DNA of 64,000 bases from Alitta virens. Its lineage: Eukaryota > Annelida > Polychaeta > Phyllodocida > Nereididae. Of this stretch, positions 22,853-31,909 are shown piece after piece. The number at the start of each line of letters is the position of its first letter. Position 1 is the stretch's first letter. Location of the stretch: assembly GCA_932294295.1 (NCBI GenBank), contig OW028574.1, forward strand, positions 13,030,215-13,094,214, in the 5' to 3' direction. A program made the position numbers and the translations under genes. The notes under the pieces were generated by a model that saw nothing but the letters and a program-made list of their open reading frames with translations, had not been told where the DNA came from and did not search any database.

Positions 22853-23830
22853 AGTATGTGTGTACTACTATATGTAGGGGGATGAAAACCTATGCTTCAC
22901 GCCCCGCTGAGTAGGGGGCGTGGCTAAAATGTTGCATAACCATTAATGATCATGGTTACATAATCTCATTAATGATCATGATTATTTTCTTTTGATATTC
23001 ATAAAATTGTTACGTAACCCATTAGTGATAATTAGATCGTTACATAATCTCCTTTATGCTCATAATTATTTTCACGCCCCCTCTGAGTAGGGGGCGTGGC
23101 TAAAATGTTGCATAACCATTAATGATCATGGCTACATAATCTCATTAATGATCATGATTATTTTCTTTTGATATTCATAAAATTGTTACGTAACCCATTA
23201 GTGATAATTAGATCGTTACATAATCTCCTTTATGCTCATAATTATTTTCTTTCAGTGAGTGTGACTAAAAGGCTGTTACATAATCTAATTACATAATCTC
23301 GTTAATGATCATAATTATTTTCTTTTGATATTCATAAATTGTTACATAATCCTTCAGAGTGGTTAACTCATCATCTAAAACACATTAATGATTATAATTA
23401 TTTTCTTTTTGATGTATCCATAACCTTGTACACAACATATTTTTTTCTTTTGTATCAAGATCTTCATAATGAACTTGTTACATAACTCATTAATGATTTA
23501 ATCATATTGCACAGATAGCTCATCATAATTGCGCAATCATCATCGATATGCATCGGTACACATTCATAACTCATCATAATATCAACACATAGTCAATTTC
23601 ACAAGAGATTGATTTCCATATCAGTACACAGAGAACATGTCAAGACATGTATGTCATCATAATTTCACAATGACTACTAATACGCTTCAATGCACAGACA
23701 GTTTCCGAAGATGTTGGTTTCATCTCATCAGCCCCCCCCCTCTCCATTAATGTATAGAACCTGTCAAGACATGTATGCACCTGTCTTTACCCTAGGGCAT
23801 GGACACTTTTACCTACTGTTATAAACATAA
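22853..23830 (+). repeat. Left terminal inverted repeat of the Polinton
   Basis: It matches the reverse complement of about 40440-41259 with indels. Landmarks are the GTAGGGG end, the TTTTCTTTTGATATTCATAA motif, TCATCATAATTTCACAATGACTA-like stretches, and GGGCATGGACAC near 23800 (mirrored near 40490). The motif ATTAATGATCATAATTATTTT is iterated several times, as is CCATTAATGATCATG. Confidence 0.85.
22897..23246. repeat. 174 bp tandem duplication inside the left TIR
   Basis: Unit 1 starts at 22897 (TTCACGCCCC) and unit 2 at 23071. They are almost identical, and a third, degenerate partial unit follows to about 23345. Each unit contains the GTAGGGGGCGTGGC box and the TTTTGATATTCATAA block. Confidence 0.9.
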
Positions 23831-24022
23831 ACTAAAAGCACCCAGTAGTTGTAATTGTAATTTTATGATCGTCTTATGTCAAATAATAGGTCTATATTCT
23901 TTATAGATAAAAATAACCTAGCATTACATAACTGTTCATATATAAATAAGGTATCTCAATGCATTCCAAGTTACACAGTCATGTTCTCCCTGTTATTTCT
24001 ACTGGATCAAGCTGTTACATAT

Positions 24023-24445
24023 ATGAGGGCCTCGAGAAAATGTCAAATCTGCAAGCATCTAACCGCGAAATTTGCATATTCATGCTGTTACATACAAAAT
24101 AATAGAAGGATGAAGACCTGTCACAGATGTCTTCAAAAAAACATAATCCAGGATATCACTCTAGCAGTACTCGGTCTTAATGATGACCTTGAAAAGCATG
24201 TATCCTGCATCTTATGTAAAACAAAGGATATAAGAATTGTTAACTCTCGAGGTCAATACCTGGACATTGACTCCATGATACATGTCAAGCAGATAACCAT
24301 GTCAGCTCAGGTTGCGAGGTTATTCCATGAAACCATTGTAGAAAATATGAATGTACGTCAACTCAACCGCACTCATGAACTCTTTGAAACAGTCTTGAGA
24401 CCATTACAGGCAATTATATACACTACAGCTGACACTGTTTTTTAA
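24023..24445 (+). CDS. Cys-rich zinc-binding (RING-like) accessory protein
   Basis: The frame is open from 23876, but the Met at 24023 is preferred because it leaves six residues before the first CxxC, close to the paralogue at 27366-27773. The pattern is CQICKHL...SCC...KTCHRCLQ...SCILC, that is C-x2-C, CC, C-x2-C, C-x2-C, a C8 cluster resembling a RING or zinc-ribbon without an obvious His. After the cluster a ~70-residue helical region ends in VLRPLQAIIYT. It aligns along its length with the minus-strand ORF 27366-27773, so the two are paralogues. RING-like proteins in viruses often act as ubiquitin ligases, but nothing here proves that. A function in the element's replication is unknown. 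Confidence 0.65.
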   Translation: MRASRKCQICKHLTAKFAYSCCYIQNNRRMKTCHRCLQKNIIQDITLAVLGLNDDLEKHVSCILCKTKDIRIVNSRGQYLDIDSMIHVKQITMSAQVARLFHETIVENMNVRQLNRTHELFETVLRPLQAIIYTTADTVF

Positions 24446-24733
24446 AATGAAAATAGTTGTAACTGTTTTTAATGTTGACTTTGAAAATAAATATTTCAAC
24501 TCTGATATATATTCGTATTGCTGTAATTTCTATAAATCAATAACAAGTCATATTTAAAAGTTTATCATAAATTTATTTATCTTAAAATTACAAAATATTT
24601 GTCTGAAATTCATCGTGTCGTCGCCCGTTTTATCTGCAAAAACAAGAATCCATACTTTAAGAGATTTCAAAACTTTTAAGAGTTTACACATTATGCTGAA
24701 AATCTTAATATTTAAAGAAAATTATATAACTAC

Positions 24734-24994
24734 CTAATAGCATTTTTTCATGTCTTCATTAGCCTTCAGGAAAGCCTGCCGTCTTTGACGTCTCTGCCTA
24801 ACTTCTGGAATAGAACGCTCTGAAAATGACCATCATGTAGATAATATATGGATATCTCTATGTGCCGAGTTATATATATATTAGCGCCTTCAAAATTTAC
24901 AATAAATAGACCTTTTTACATACCGCTGTTTTCACTGTCCTGACTCGATGTGTCCCAGCTCTCCCTACGAAGGTTGAACACAACTATAACAAAA

Positions 24995-25090
<96 letters not shown>

Positions 25091-26003
25091 CATATAACAG
25101 CTTATATGAATACGTGTTTATATATAGTTTTACGTTTATTTACCTCCTTCGTCAGACTCTTCATGGGGTATGACAGCTGCCGCATTAAGAAAATCCAGTC
25201 TCTGCTGCAGTCTCTCCAACTCAAGAGCCTCTCCTTGACGGATACCCCTATCTATACGTTCCATACGTCGCACCCTCCTCACTACCACTGGATAAAAATA
25301 TATGTATATAGCACCTATCATAAATTTCAACATAATTAGCTTATTTCTGACACACACAAATATTGGGGGCTTACCTCTGATGCAGATGATAACGGAGACT
25401 AGTACAGTCACAGTCGATCCTATTGACACAGGTATGATCAACTTCAGAGCTGAGTTGCCTCTCGACATTCTGACAGTTGTCATCCTAGGGATTTTTGTTG
25501 TGGTTGGATCATTTGTGTACGTCTCGATGGTGGATGGGTCGGTGGTGGATGGGTCGGTGTATGGGTCGGCGGTGGATGAGTTGGTGGTGAATGGGTCGGT
25601 GGTGTGGGGGTCTTCTGTTGATGGGTTGGTGGTGGATGGCGTGATGGTGGTTGTTGAGCTGTCATCAGTTTTTGTAGTAGGTGGGGTGTCCTTGTTCAAG
25701 GGGAAGTTCACAACCCTTCCTGACTGGAACACTATCTTCAGAGCTGTCGACCTTCCTGACAGCTGTTCTACCACTTCCGTCTCATAACGTGTAAAAAATC
25801 TGAAATAAATCATTATAAGGGATCATTGTATATGCTTACTTAGCAAAAAGGCCTGTTTAATAAATATGACATTACGTCTCTCTTGATACATCTCACATTA
25901 AGTCATAACCTGGATGCATAGGGGTCATGTGTTACAACATATATTTATTAATGTCAGATCTCTGTAAGATGTAGCAAAAAGATGCATAGGGGGGGGGGTC
26001 TGT

Positions 26004-26047
<44 letters not shown>

Positions 26048-26367
26048 GACCCAAGTACATAGCCATTTCATCTAGCATACGTCTCAGACACTGGTAAGAG
26101 GATTGATACTTTTTATTAAAATTTTACATATTAATACCAGCCTTTAAACCTCATTTACAATATTTTAAACAATGATTAATATATCAAACGTTCGTCGTAA
26201 AGGTTATAAGGAAAGTTAACATACCTAATCTCTGTTATGGTGTCTAGATCCAGATACCTGTCATCGTCAACATCGTCCTCGCTACAGATGAGTATGCCCG
26301 GCGCTTCCTGCCGACATGCAAGAACACATGACAGTATAAACATCCTCAGCACCATTGTAATCATCAT
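24734..26367 (-). CDS. Five-exon spliced mucin-like single-pass membrane protein
   Basis: Exons: 26367-26225, 25799-25375, 25287-25144, 24983-24924, 24819-24734. Every intron has GT...AG borders (donors AG|GTATGT, AG|GTAAGC, AG|GTAAAT, CG|GTATGT; acceptors ATTTCAG, TATCCAG, GTTATAG, TTTTCAG). Total coding length is 858 nt, a multiple of three, ending in TAG at 24734, i.e. 285 residues. Exon 1 begins with a signal peptide (MMITMVLRMFILSCVLAC) followed by an acidic stretch. Exon 2 carries a Thr/Pro/Ser-rich stalk (about residues 90-155, TTDPSTTDPST-type repeats) likely O-glycosylated, then one hydrophobic span (LIIPVSIGSTVTVLVSVIIC). Exons 3-5 give a cytoplasmic tail with VVRRVRRMERIDR and EVRQRRQRRQ. 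Intron 3 contains a ~90 bp TA microsatellite. The topology fits a type I surface glycoprotein. I do not recognise the family, and a role in attachment would be speculation. Confidence 0.7.
24998..25090. repeat. (TA)n microsatellite in intron 3 of the membrane-protein gene
   Basis: An uninterrupted run of about 45 TA units. Similar TA runs in the element are at 26007-26042 and 28438-28453. Confidence 0.95.
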
Positions 26368-26867
26368 GGTAACTCCTTAGATAGTGCTTTAGATTTCTGT
26401 GATAGTAGATATTATTCCTATCGCTTTCTATAATGATATGATGTATCTCAGATAATTCCATATTTATACAGAAATACTATTTGTTATATCAGTGTCATCC
26501 AAATGTATTACTTACTACAAATATATGTTTGTTTTGTGTCTGTACCAACTATTACCCCTTCGGTGGTACAACAGACCATTGAAATGCCCCCGATCGGTTA
26601 CGTAATGTGTCGAGGTGTATGGTAGCTAACCCTAAAAATCCTTAATACTTTGATCGCGACAGGTTACGTAACGCAGCTGCTCGCATCAGGGTTAAGCGTG
26701 TCATAGCGCTACTTAACCCCTTCCGTAACTCAGTGCTTCAGGCTTAACCGTCTACAAAGCTGTTTCATTACATTGTTGTACATTTTTTCATGAATAGATC
26801 ATAGGGCTCTGCCTATTAAAGCAGGCAGCTTTTAACCATAGATCTAGCAGTTAATATGTCATAACCG
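26368..26867. other. Polinton intergenic region
   Basis: No ORF is supported. GGTTACGTAA motifs at about 26596 and 26663 resemble the GTTACGTAAC boxes of the terminal repeats. Confidence 0.45.
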
Positions 26868-27235
26868 CTTGTTGCTTTATTTTCTGTTATATTTCGTTTA
26901 ATTAATTAGTCAAAAATATACAGGGGAACATTCTTTTAATATTACAGCTTTAATGATACATAGCGAATATAGACACAATAAAAATATATACTGTATTCGT
27001 GGATATTGGTAATGTGCGGGGGCTGTAAATAAATACAGTATAAAATAGCTTGTTGCTTTATTTTCTGGTATATTTCGTTTAATTAAATTAGTCAAAAAAT
27101 ATACAGAGAACATTCTTTTAATATAACAGCTTTAATAATACATAGCAAATATAGTACAGGTTCAGTGTGCAATAAAATATATACTGTATTCATGGATATT
27201 GGTAATGCGAAAAGCGGTAAATAAATACAGTATTT
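26868..27235. repeat. 180 bp tandem duplication
   Basis: Unit 1 starts near 26868 (GCTTGTTGCTTTATTTTCTG) and unit 2 near 27048. They share most positions, including a TTTCGTTTAATTAA block and ATACTGTATTC(G/A)TGGATATTGGTAATG. The pair lies just downstream of the zinc-protein gene ending at 27366. Confidence 0.9.
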
Positions 27236-27365
27236 ACATCTAAGAGGTTCATTTTTTTTTTTACAGTTAATAAAGTTCATGGTAAGCGTCTTGGCGTGAC
27301 AGCTCTTGTAGTACGTCTATGCTCATTGTTCAGTAGACGTGTCAGAGGAAGGAGAACCTCCTCAG

Positions 27366-27773
27366 TCAAACGCCTCCCTGCAGAATCAGTTGTCCATTAT
27401 GATGTGCTCTTAAATTTTCTCTCAAGATGTCCATCTCCTCCATGAAATGATCTTTCGTTAATCTGATAAGTGTGATTGCCTGCGCGAGATTGATGAAATC
27501 CTCAATCATGTATTCGCCGTAACTAGTTATATCATAAATCATGTCGGAGTTCTGGCGACAGAATGGACATGGTAACTTATAACTTTCAGTCAGATTGACG
27601 GGTCGACTTTCGACAACCTCCAGCATGAGTTTACGCATGGCTAGCGATTCGATACAGTCCCTACATAGCTTCATCTCCTCGTTTCTAAAGCAGCATTTGA
27701 AACTGTATCGAGATGGTAGTTCGCAGCAGAGTTGGCAGGGATTCTCATCAATATTCAATAATGTGGTAGCCAT
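27366..27773 (-). CDS. Cys-rich zinc-binding (RING-like) accessory protein, paralogue
   Basis: A complete 135-codon ORF starting MATTLLNIDENPCQLC. Cysteines are at about residues 13, 16, 27-28, 37, 40, 71 and 74 (CQLC, KCC, LCRDC, CPFC), the same C8 layout and spacing as the protein at 24023-24445. The ~60-residue C-terminal part (YGEYMIEDFINLAQAITLIR, then MEEMDILRENLRA) is helical and aligns with the paralogue's VKQITMSAQVARLF region. It is transcribed away from the ORF at 28056, so the 280 bp between 27774 and 28055 probably holds both promoters. Probable zinc-binding; a ubiquitin-ligase role is possible but unproven. Confidence 0.75.
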   Translation of the reverse strand: MATTLLNIDENPCQLCCELPSRYSFKCCFRNEEMKLCRDCIESLAMRKLMLEVVESRPVNLTESYKLPCPFCRQNSDMIYDITSYGEYMIEDFINLAQAITLIRLTKDHFMEEMDILRENLRAHHNGQLILQGGV

Positions 27774-28055
27774 TTTCAGTCTGTATATGTGTACACGTCT
27801 GTAGCTTAATAAAACTAACCGTTACCCTGGGAAGCTGAACAATGAATATTGCAGCAGCCCTTCAGGCTAATTTTCACACTTTCTCCTATTATACATCCAA
27901 TCAAATGGTGACTGGTTGGGTTGGGTGAGGCGGGGGGTGTGGAAATCTCCCTTAAATTTTAAGACGCTTCCTTCAGAGGTTATCCTCATGCATTCTTATC
28001 ACTGAACTTGTCAAATCATTATAAATCAGCATTTAAAACGTAGCTCTGAAAAAAC

Positions 28056-28409
28056 ATGATAAGTTCGAACATGGAGATTACTGATGGGGTCTTTAAACAT
28101 ATTGAGGAATACCATATGTTAGGCCGCGAAAACGCTTTAGTAAAATCACAGTTCATGATCAATCCTACGAGAGAGCAGCTTTTATCACATTGCAGAAAAC
28201 TCACAGAGAATCATCTCGACCCATTTCACAATGGAAGCTCTATAAAAAGCTATTTTCTATGTCTGGGGCGTATCATTGGATGGGGGCCTTATCAGCAGGA
28301 GACCGAGTTCATCAGGATCTGCATCAAAGGTCGATTTGTCAGGAGCATCTATCCTGTTATTCCTCACAAAGACAAGTTAAAAATTCTAAAGCAGAGAGGC
28401 TTGGCATAG
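28056..28409 (+). CDS. Unrecognised Polinton accessory ORF
   Basis: A 117-codon ORF; start MISSNMEI at 28056 or the second Met at 28071. A TATAAAT box at 28020-28026 lies 29 nt upstream of the first ATG. The protein has no signal peptide or membrane span. It is mixed alpha/beta in character (REQLLSHCRKLTENH, then FLCLGRIIGWGPYQQETEF and FIRICIKGRFVRSIYPVIP). The stop (TAG at 28407) overlaps a possible splice donor, so a downstream exon cannot be excluded. No family is recognised. Being in a coding-dense element and having a TATA box favour a real gene. Confidence 0.55.
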   Translation: MISSNMEITDGVFKHIEEYHMLGRENALVKSQFMINPTREQLLSHCRKLTENHLDPFHNGSSIKSYFLCLGRIIGWGPYQQETEFIRICIKGRFVRSIYPVIPHKDKLKILKQRGLA

Positions 28410-29747
28410 GTTGGTATTTTTTGCATCTATATGTAATATATATATATATATATCTGTATACCGTCTTTATATATTTATTATTTTATTTGTAGGTTCATCA
28501 TGGAAAGACTACACATATTGACTTATTATTAGACCTATTTAGATCTAAATAAATAATTAAACTAAAAGATGCCTTATGTTTGTCTTCATTCTGTTAAGTT
28601 CATCTGTCTAGTCTCTGTATATATATCCAGTTGATAACTAAGACTTATCATACCTTATACTTTTCTGTGTCTATCTCTGTATATATATAGACCTATATAT
28701 CGATCAAACCAAATATTCGTAGTTTAAAGTTCTACCCTATTTTAATGTTTATTTTTAACCAGAGACACTAATTATCTCCGGTCAGACGTCAAGACTGTCT
28801 GCTATATACCAATAAATAGTAAAAGGTCGTTAAGTATAAACTAGTCTGAAGTAATAATCTCGTTTTAAGACTGGTCTATTTAACAGCTAATTTTGACTCT
28901 AGTGCTCAGTTATTCGTTGTAGATAAATTTGATCTGTCTGAACATCTGTTGTGATGAGATTATTCAGTCTATTTCACTTGTCAGCATTGATACAAAAAGG
29001 TAATTTCGTGAATTTCAGAATAAAATTTTTACCGCTAGGGGTGGCCACTGCATATATATATCTCCTAGCGTACTGTAGATTTCTGCTTAAGTCATACCAT
29101 ATAATTTTAGAATAGACTTGTGCTGTTGGTTATATATATTCTTACTATCATTACAGTCTAAATTTTAAGTTCGCGCGTGGCTGGAAAGTTTTTTATTTTA
29201 CGAAACCTTTTTTTGCACGCTTCACCTATCACTTCCGGTTGAGTGTCATGGCGGCGATCAGATCAGACGGAGGGGACGACGTTTACGACTTCTTCGTTAT
29301 AATGAAAAGATGTCTACAAGTTTCAAGGTATCTTGAATGGTTGTGACGGTTCTCGTCTATATATAGTTTTGGTGAACCGTTTACTTTGTTAACTTAAAAT
29401 GGGTCTGTAGGCATCTTTTATATCATGTTTCAATCCTACATGTGCCTGTAGGAAAAGACTGTTTTTATAATATCTTTACAGCTTCTTCAGAATCATCAAT
29501 CTATGGCTGAGACGGGCACCATACATTTGAGGTAATTTGAATATGACGGTTGTGCTTTGTTATTATTATGTTACCGTCTATGTTAAAATGTCTTTATTTT
29601 GTCCTGACCTTTTTAGCTCAATATGGTATACTATGTTTTTCTAGAATAAACGAGACACACATTAAAGTATGTGTCCCTCGGTGTTTTTAAGACATGACAA
29701 AAGCAAGTTTTTCAAGTTGAAATGTTTATTTTTAGACCCTTGATACA
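28410..29747. other. Polinton region with no long ORF
   Basis: 1.3 kb without a substantial frame. It includes a TA tract (28438-28453) and, on the plus strand, a promoter-like stretch and a possible two-exon mini-gene at 29248-29530. Confidence 0.45.
29248..29530 (+). CDS. Possible two-exon mini-gene with a host-like promoter
   Basis: CACTTCCGG (ETS-type site) and an ATGGCGGC start (YY1-type context) at 29229-29257 precede 80 nt of open frame to TTTCAAG|GTATCT (29327). A TATCTTTACAG acceptor (29481) opens exon 2, which closes in frame with TGA at 29528-29530. The product would be 42 residues, MAAIRSDGGDDVYDFF... ending in LWLRRAPYI. No family is recognised and length alone gives little support. 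It may be a captured host first exon. Confidence 0.25.
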
Positions 29748-30147
29748 TTAATTGAAAAAATTGATATAGTCATTGAGTAGTTCCGTAAGTTGCGAGAATT
29801 CATACTGTTTCATGTAGAGGCCTCTCTTGGTGAAAACTTTTTCCTCTTGATGAGGGGGTGTCCATCTCAGACGAATATCGATGCATCCTCTGTTAACTGA
29901 TAGTCTTATGTGTTCGGAGAGGTAAAAAAAAACTCTCCTCCTCTGCTACCAAGGTCTGTAAAATTTGTGGTATTAGCTGTAGTAGCTTCCTGACATCTCC
30001 AACTGATAGACCTACATATTTTTGGGCAGGAAATGTGCCATCCAATACTCCGAGGTTTAGTCTTCTTTCCCCCTTGTGCTCAGTCAAAGAAACTTGGCTG
30101 GTCTTGCCGAAATTATGCTTGAAGAGGGTTGTAGTTGTAGCAGCCAT
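29748..30147 (-). pseudogene. Tandem PC4-like (ssDNA-binding) protein, frameshifted
   Basis: The frame from ATG 30147 (MAATTTTLFKHNFGKTSQVS) gives one domain of about 60 residues: SLTEHKGERRLNLGVL, GLSVGDVRKLLQLIPQIL. It resembles the PC4/p15 coactivator fold (basic strand, KG turn, GISL-type turn, then helix). That frame closes at 29893. In a neighbouring frame, sequence down to TAA at 29748 shows a second domain of the same design (EHIRLSVNRGCIDIRLRW, then RGLYMKQYEFSQLTELL). The two are separated by a 9-base A tract at 29924-29932, where one base changes the frame. A TATATAAG box lies at 30194-30187, 39 nt before the ATG. PC4-like proteins bind single-stranded DNA, so a role in replication or transcription is plausible (inference). 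Confidence 0.5.
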
Positions 30148-30186
30148 GATGCTCAGTTCTGTATAGCCACATATGGCTCTACCCCT

Positions 30187-30326
30187 CTTATATACATACT
30201 TGATAGGTGAAAGAGAATGCTGATTGGCAGATATTTATAGATATGTTACATAACTACCGGTTATAATTTTATGACTTTCTTTGAGCTAGCCTTAGGGTGT
30301 AGATATTTATAGATATGTTACATAAC
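30187..30326 (-). promoter_or_regulatory. TATA box and 26 bp direct repeats upstream of the PC4-like gene
   Basis: TATATAAG on the minus strand at 30194-30187, and two identical 26 bp copies (AGATATTTATAGATATGTTA + CATAAC) at 30230-30255 and 30301-30326. The repeat ends in GTTACATAAC, a motif shared with the terminal repeats. Confidence 0.6.
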
Positions 30327-30377
30327 ATCTGTGTTATATTTTTATGATATATTCAATTATTTCCAGTTATGAATATC

Positions 30378-30818
30378 TTAATGTGTTAACCATCTGTGTC
30401 GTTTAATTGGTAGCCCTGGCGGCGTTAGAGTCATGAGGGACAATGGGGTATTGATGCGCTTCAATGCTTCTAAGAAATCCGCCCAACTCTCAGGTTTTCT
30501 TATTGTACCATGTATAGCTGTTCTAAGTAGATCTATAATGTTTGAACCCTCATGCTGTTTACCATCAATTGTGACTAGTCCATTTTGCGACCATGTTATT
30601 TCAGGATCATGTCTTTTGATGTAAGTAATAAGCCTCTCGGCTCTTTCTTTTGAAGTTTTTGGGAATGCATCAATGATGAACGAATCGTCAGGCTCCTTAT
30701 GTTGCTCGAATATAACATCAGATTGTTCAGCCTGTTCAGTGTGCTCAGGTTGACTAACCTTTTTCGGTTTATTCTTAAGTCTGTGATATGATGATTCAGG
30801 TATTATAAAATGCTTCAT
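30378..30818 (-). CDS. Conserved small Polinton protein (GSNI/DLL type)
   Basis: An intact 146-codon ORF. The N-terminal half is polar and Lys/Glu-rich (KNKPKKVSQPEHTEQ). The C-terminal half has ERAERLITYIKRHDPEITW, GLVTIDGKQHEGSNIIDLL and PESWADFLEALKRINTP. This 'I-x-W..G-x-V-x-I-x-G..I-x-GSNI-x-DLL' plus 'P-x-x-W-x-x-F' pattern is one I associate with a hypothetical protein carried by many animal Polintons. Its role is unknown. Its ATG overlaps the stop of the upstream gene by one base (TAATG), suggesting coupled expression. Confidence 0.7.
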   Translation of the reverse strand: MKHFIIPESSYHRLKNKPKKVSQPEHTEQAEQSDVIFEQHKEPDDSFIIDAFPKTSKERAERLITYIKRHDPEITWSQNGLVTIDGKQHEGSNIIDLLRTAIHGTIRKPESWADFLEALKRINTPLSLMTLTPPGLPIKRHRWLTH

Positions 30819-31129
30819 TATTCCAAGAGTTCAAGCTGTGGTAAAACTGCCTTAATAATCCTAGGCCAGGCAGATCTGAGCTTTAGACAGAGTAATCTTC
30901 GACCTTTCTCTTTGCTATCTGCCAGCTTAATGAGCTTGTTTTTATATCTACCTAGTTCTTTATTGAGTTGTTTACTGATAATTAATTCCCCTTCAATAAT
31001 ATTCCTTGACAGCTGCCTAAGTAATTCTAGCTGGCTCTTACTCATTGTGTTCAGTAAGGCATCTTTCTGCTTACTCTCGGCTATAGATAATAGTCTGATA
31101 AATGCCATGTTCTTTTTTAGTGCTGCCAT
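30818..31129 (-). CDS. Small basic helical Polinton protein
   Basis: An intact 103-codon ORF, MAALKKNMAFIRLLSIAESK. It is almost entirely predicted helix with many Lys/Arg (KQLNKELGRYKNKLIKLADSKEKGRR) and ends in a hydrophobic AWPRIIKAVLPQLELLE. Position next to the packaging ATPase, size and the 'KL.R.K..I..LA' pattern match a short conserved protein of Polintons and adintoviruses, in which adenovirus core/cement-like roles have been proposed. Spacing to the ATPase stop is 25 bp, and there is a 1 nt overlap with the next gene. Confidence 0.6.
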   Translation of the reverse strand: MAALKKNMAFIRLLSIAESKQKDALLNTMSKSQLELLRQLSRNIIEGELIISKQLNKELGRYKNKLIKLADSKEKGRRLLCLKLRSAWPRIIKAVLPQLELLE

Positions 31130-31154
31130 AGTTGTAAATGAGTATTTTTCAGTG

Positions 31155-31808
31155 TTACTCTACCTTATAAACGGCTGTAGGGCCTTCATCGGGGAAAATG
31201 GCCGATCTTAATCTTAAATTCTTATCAGTTTTAGTGTGTAAGTCGATAACCATGTATGAATAAGGTTCAGTGGTAGCTGTTAGGTAAGCCTGAAGCATCT
31301 GACGATAGCCTAGTTGTCGGCCTAGAGTTGTGATCTGACTCTTGTCTCTGTTGTTAGCCATTATGACAAACACGTGTGTGTTTAGGTTTAAAGTCCTTGA
31401 ATGTTTTGACTTTAAAAACAGATTATGGGTCAGTAGAATAACTGAGCAGTTATTATGATGTGTCCCTATCGTGAATAGTTTTAAAATCGCATCTGTATTC
31501 ATAGCATCAATCATTAGATCATCAAATACAATGACTGAGTGCCCCTTGCTTATAGTCTGAAAGGTTTCCAAGTCATCTTTGCCTGGCATACCATAGTGAA
31601 ATGTTATATTGTCCATTTCTGATTCTAGCGTACTAAACATCGATTGCCATGTGCTGTTGTAACAGTATAGAATTTTTTCAGGTGTTTCCCGAAACATGTC
31701 ATGTTTCAGTAAGCGGTAAACAAATGTCGATTTACCTCCTTGACTTGGTGATGATATTATTATATTACATGGTGTGTTTAAAAGTGTAAGAACCTTGTCT
31801 TCAGGCAT
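31155..31808 (-). CDS. Genome-packaging ATPase (FtsK/HerA, A32-like)
   Basis: An intact 217-codon ORF. Walker A is near residues 16-26 (ISSPSQGGKSTF) and Walker B near residues 90-98 (HSVIVFDDLM). VILLTHNLF downstream fits a sensor strand. The size matches Polinton ATPases (about 210-250 residues), which belong with the poxvirus A32 / adintovirus packaging ATPases that drive DNA into capsids. Neighbours are the major capsid gene upstream and the two small conserved genes downstream. No break is visible. Confidence 0.88.
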   Translation of the reverse strand: MPEDKVLTLLNTPCNIIISSPSQGGKSTFVYRLLKHDMFRETPEKILYCYNSTWQSMFSTLESEMDNITFHYGMPGKDDLETFQTISKGHSVIVFDDLMIDAMNTDAILKLFTIGTHHNNCSVILLTHNLFLKSKHSRTLNLNTHVFVIMANNRDKSQITTLGRQLGYRQMLQAYLTATTEPYSYMVIDLHTKTDKNLRLRSAIFPDEGPTAVYKVE

Positions 31809-31909
31809 TATTCTTCCAAGAGTCGGGTGTATTATTGTCTATTACAAAAGATTGATCTACAGTGTCCGGTCTCTGCATGATGAATGATTTCAGAGTAATT
31901 AGATATCAG

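Noticed and set aside
25302..25787. Plus-strand 161-codon ORF
   Set aside because: It lies antisense to the spliced membrane-protein gene, whose exons, splice sites and domain order make better sense; the Thr-repeat region keeps the opposite strand open.
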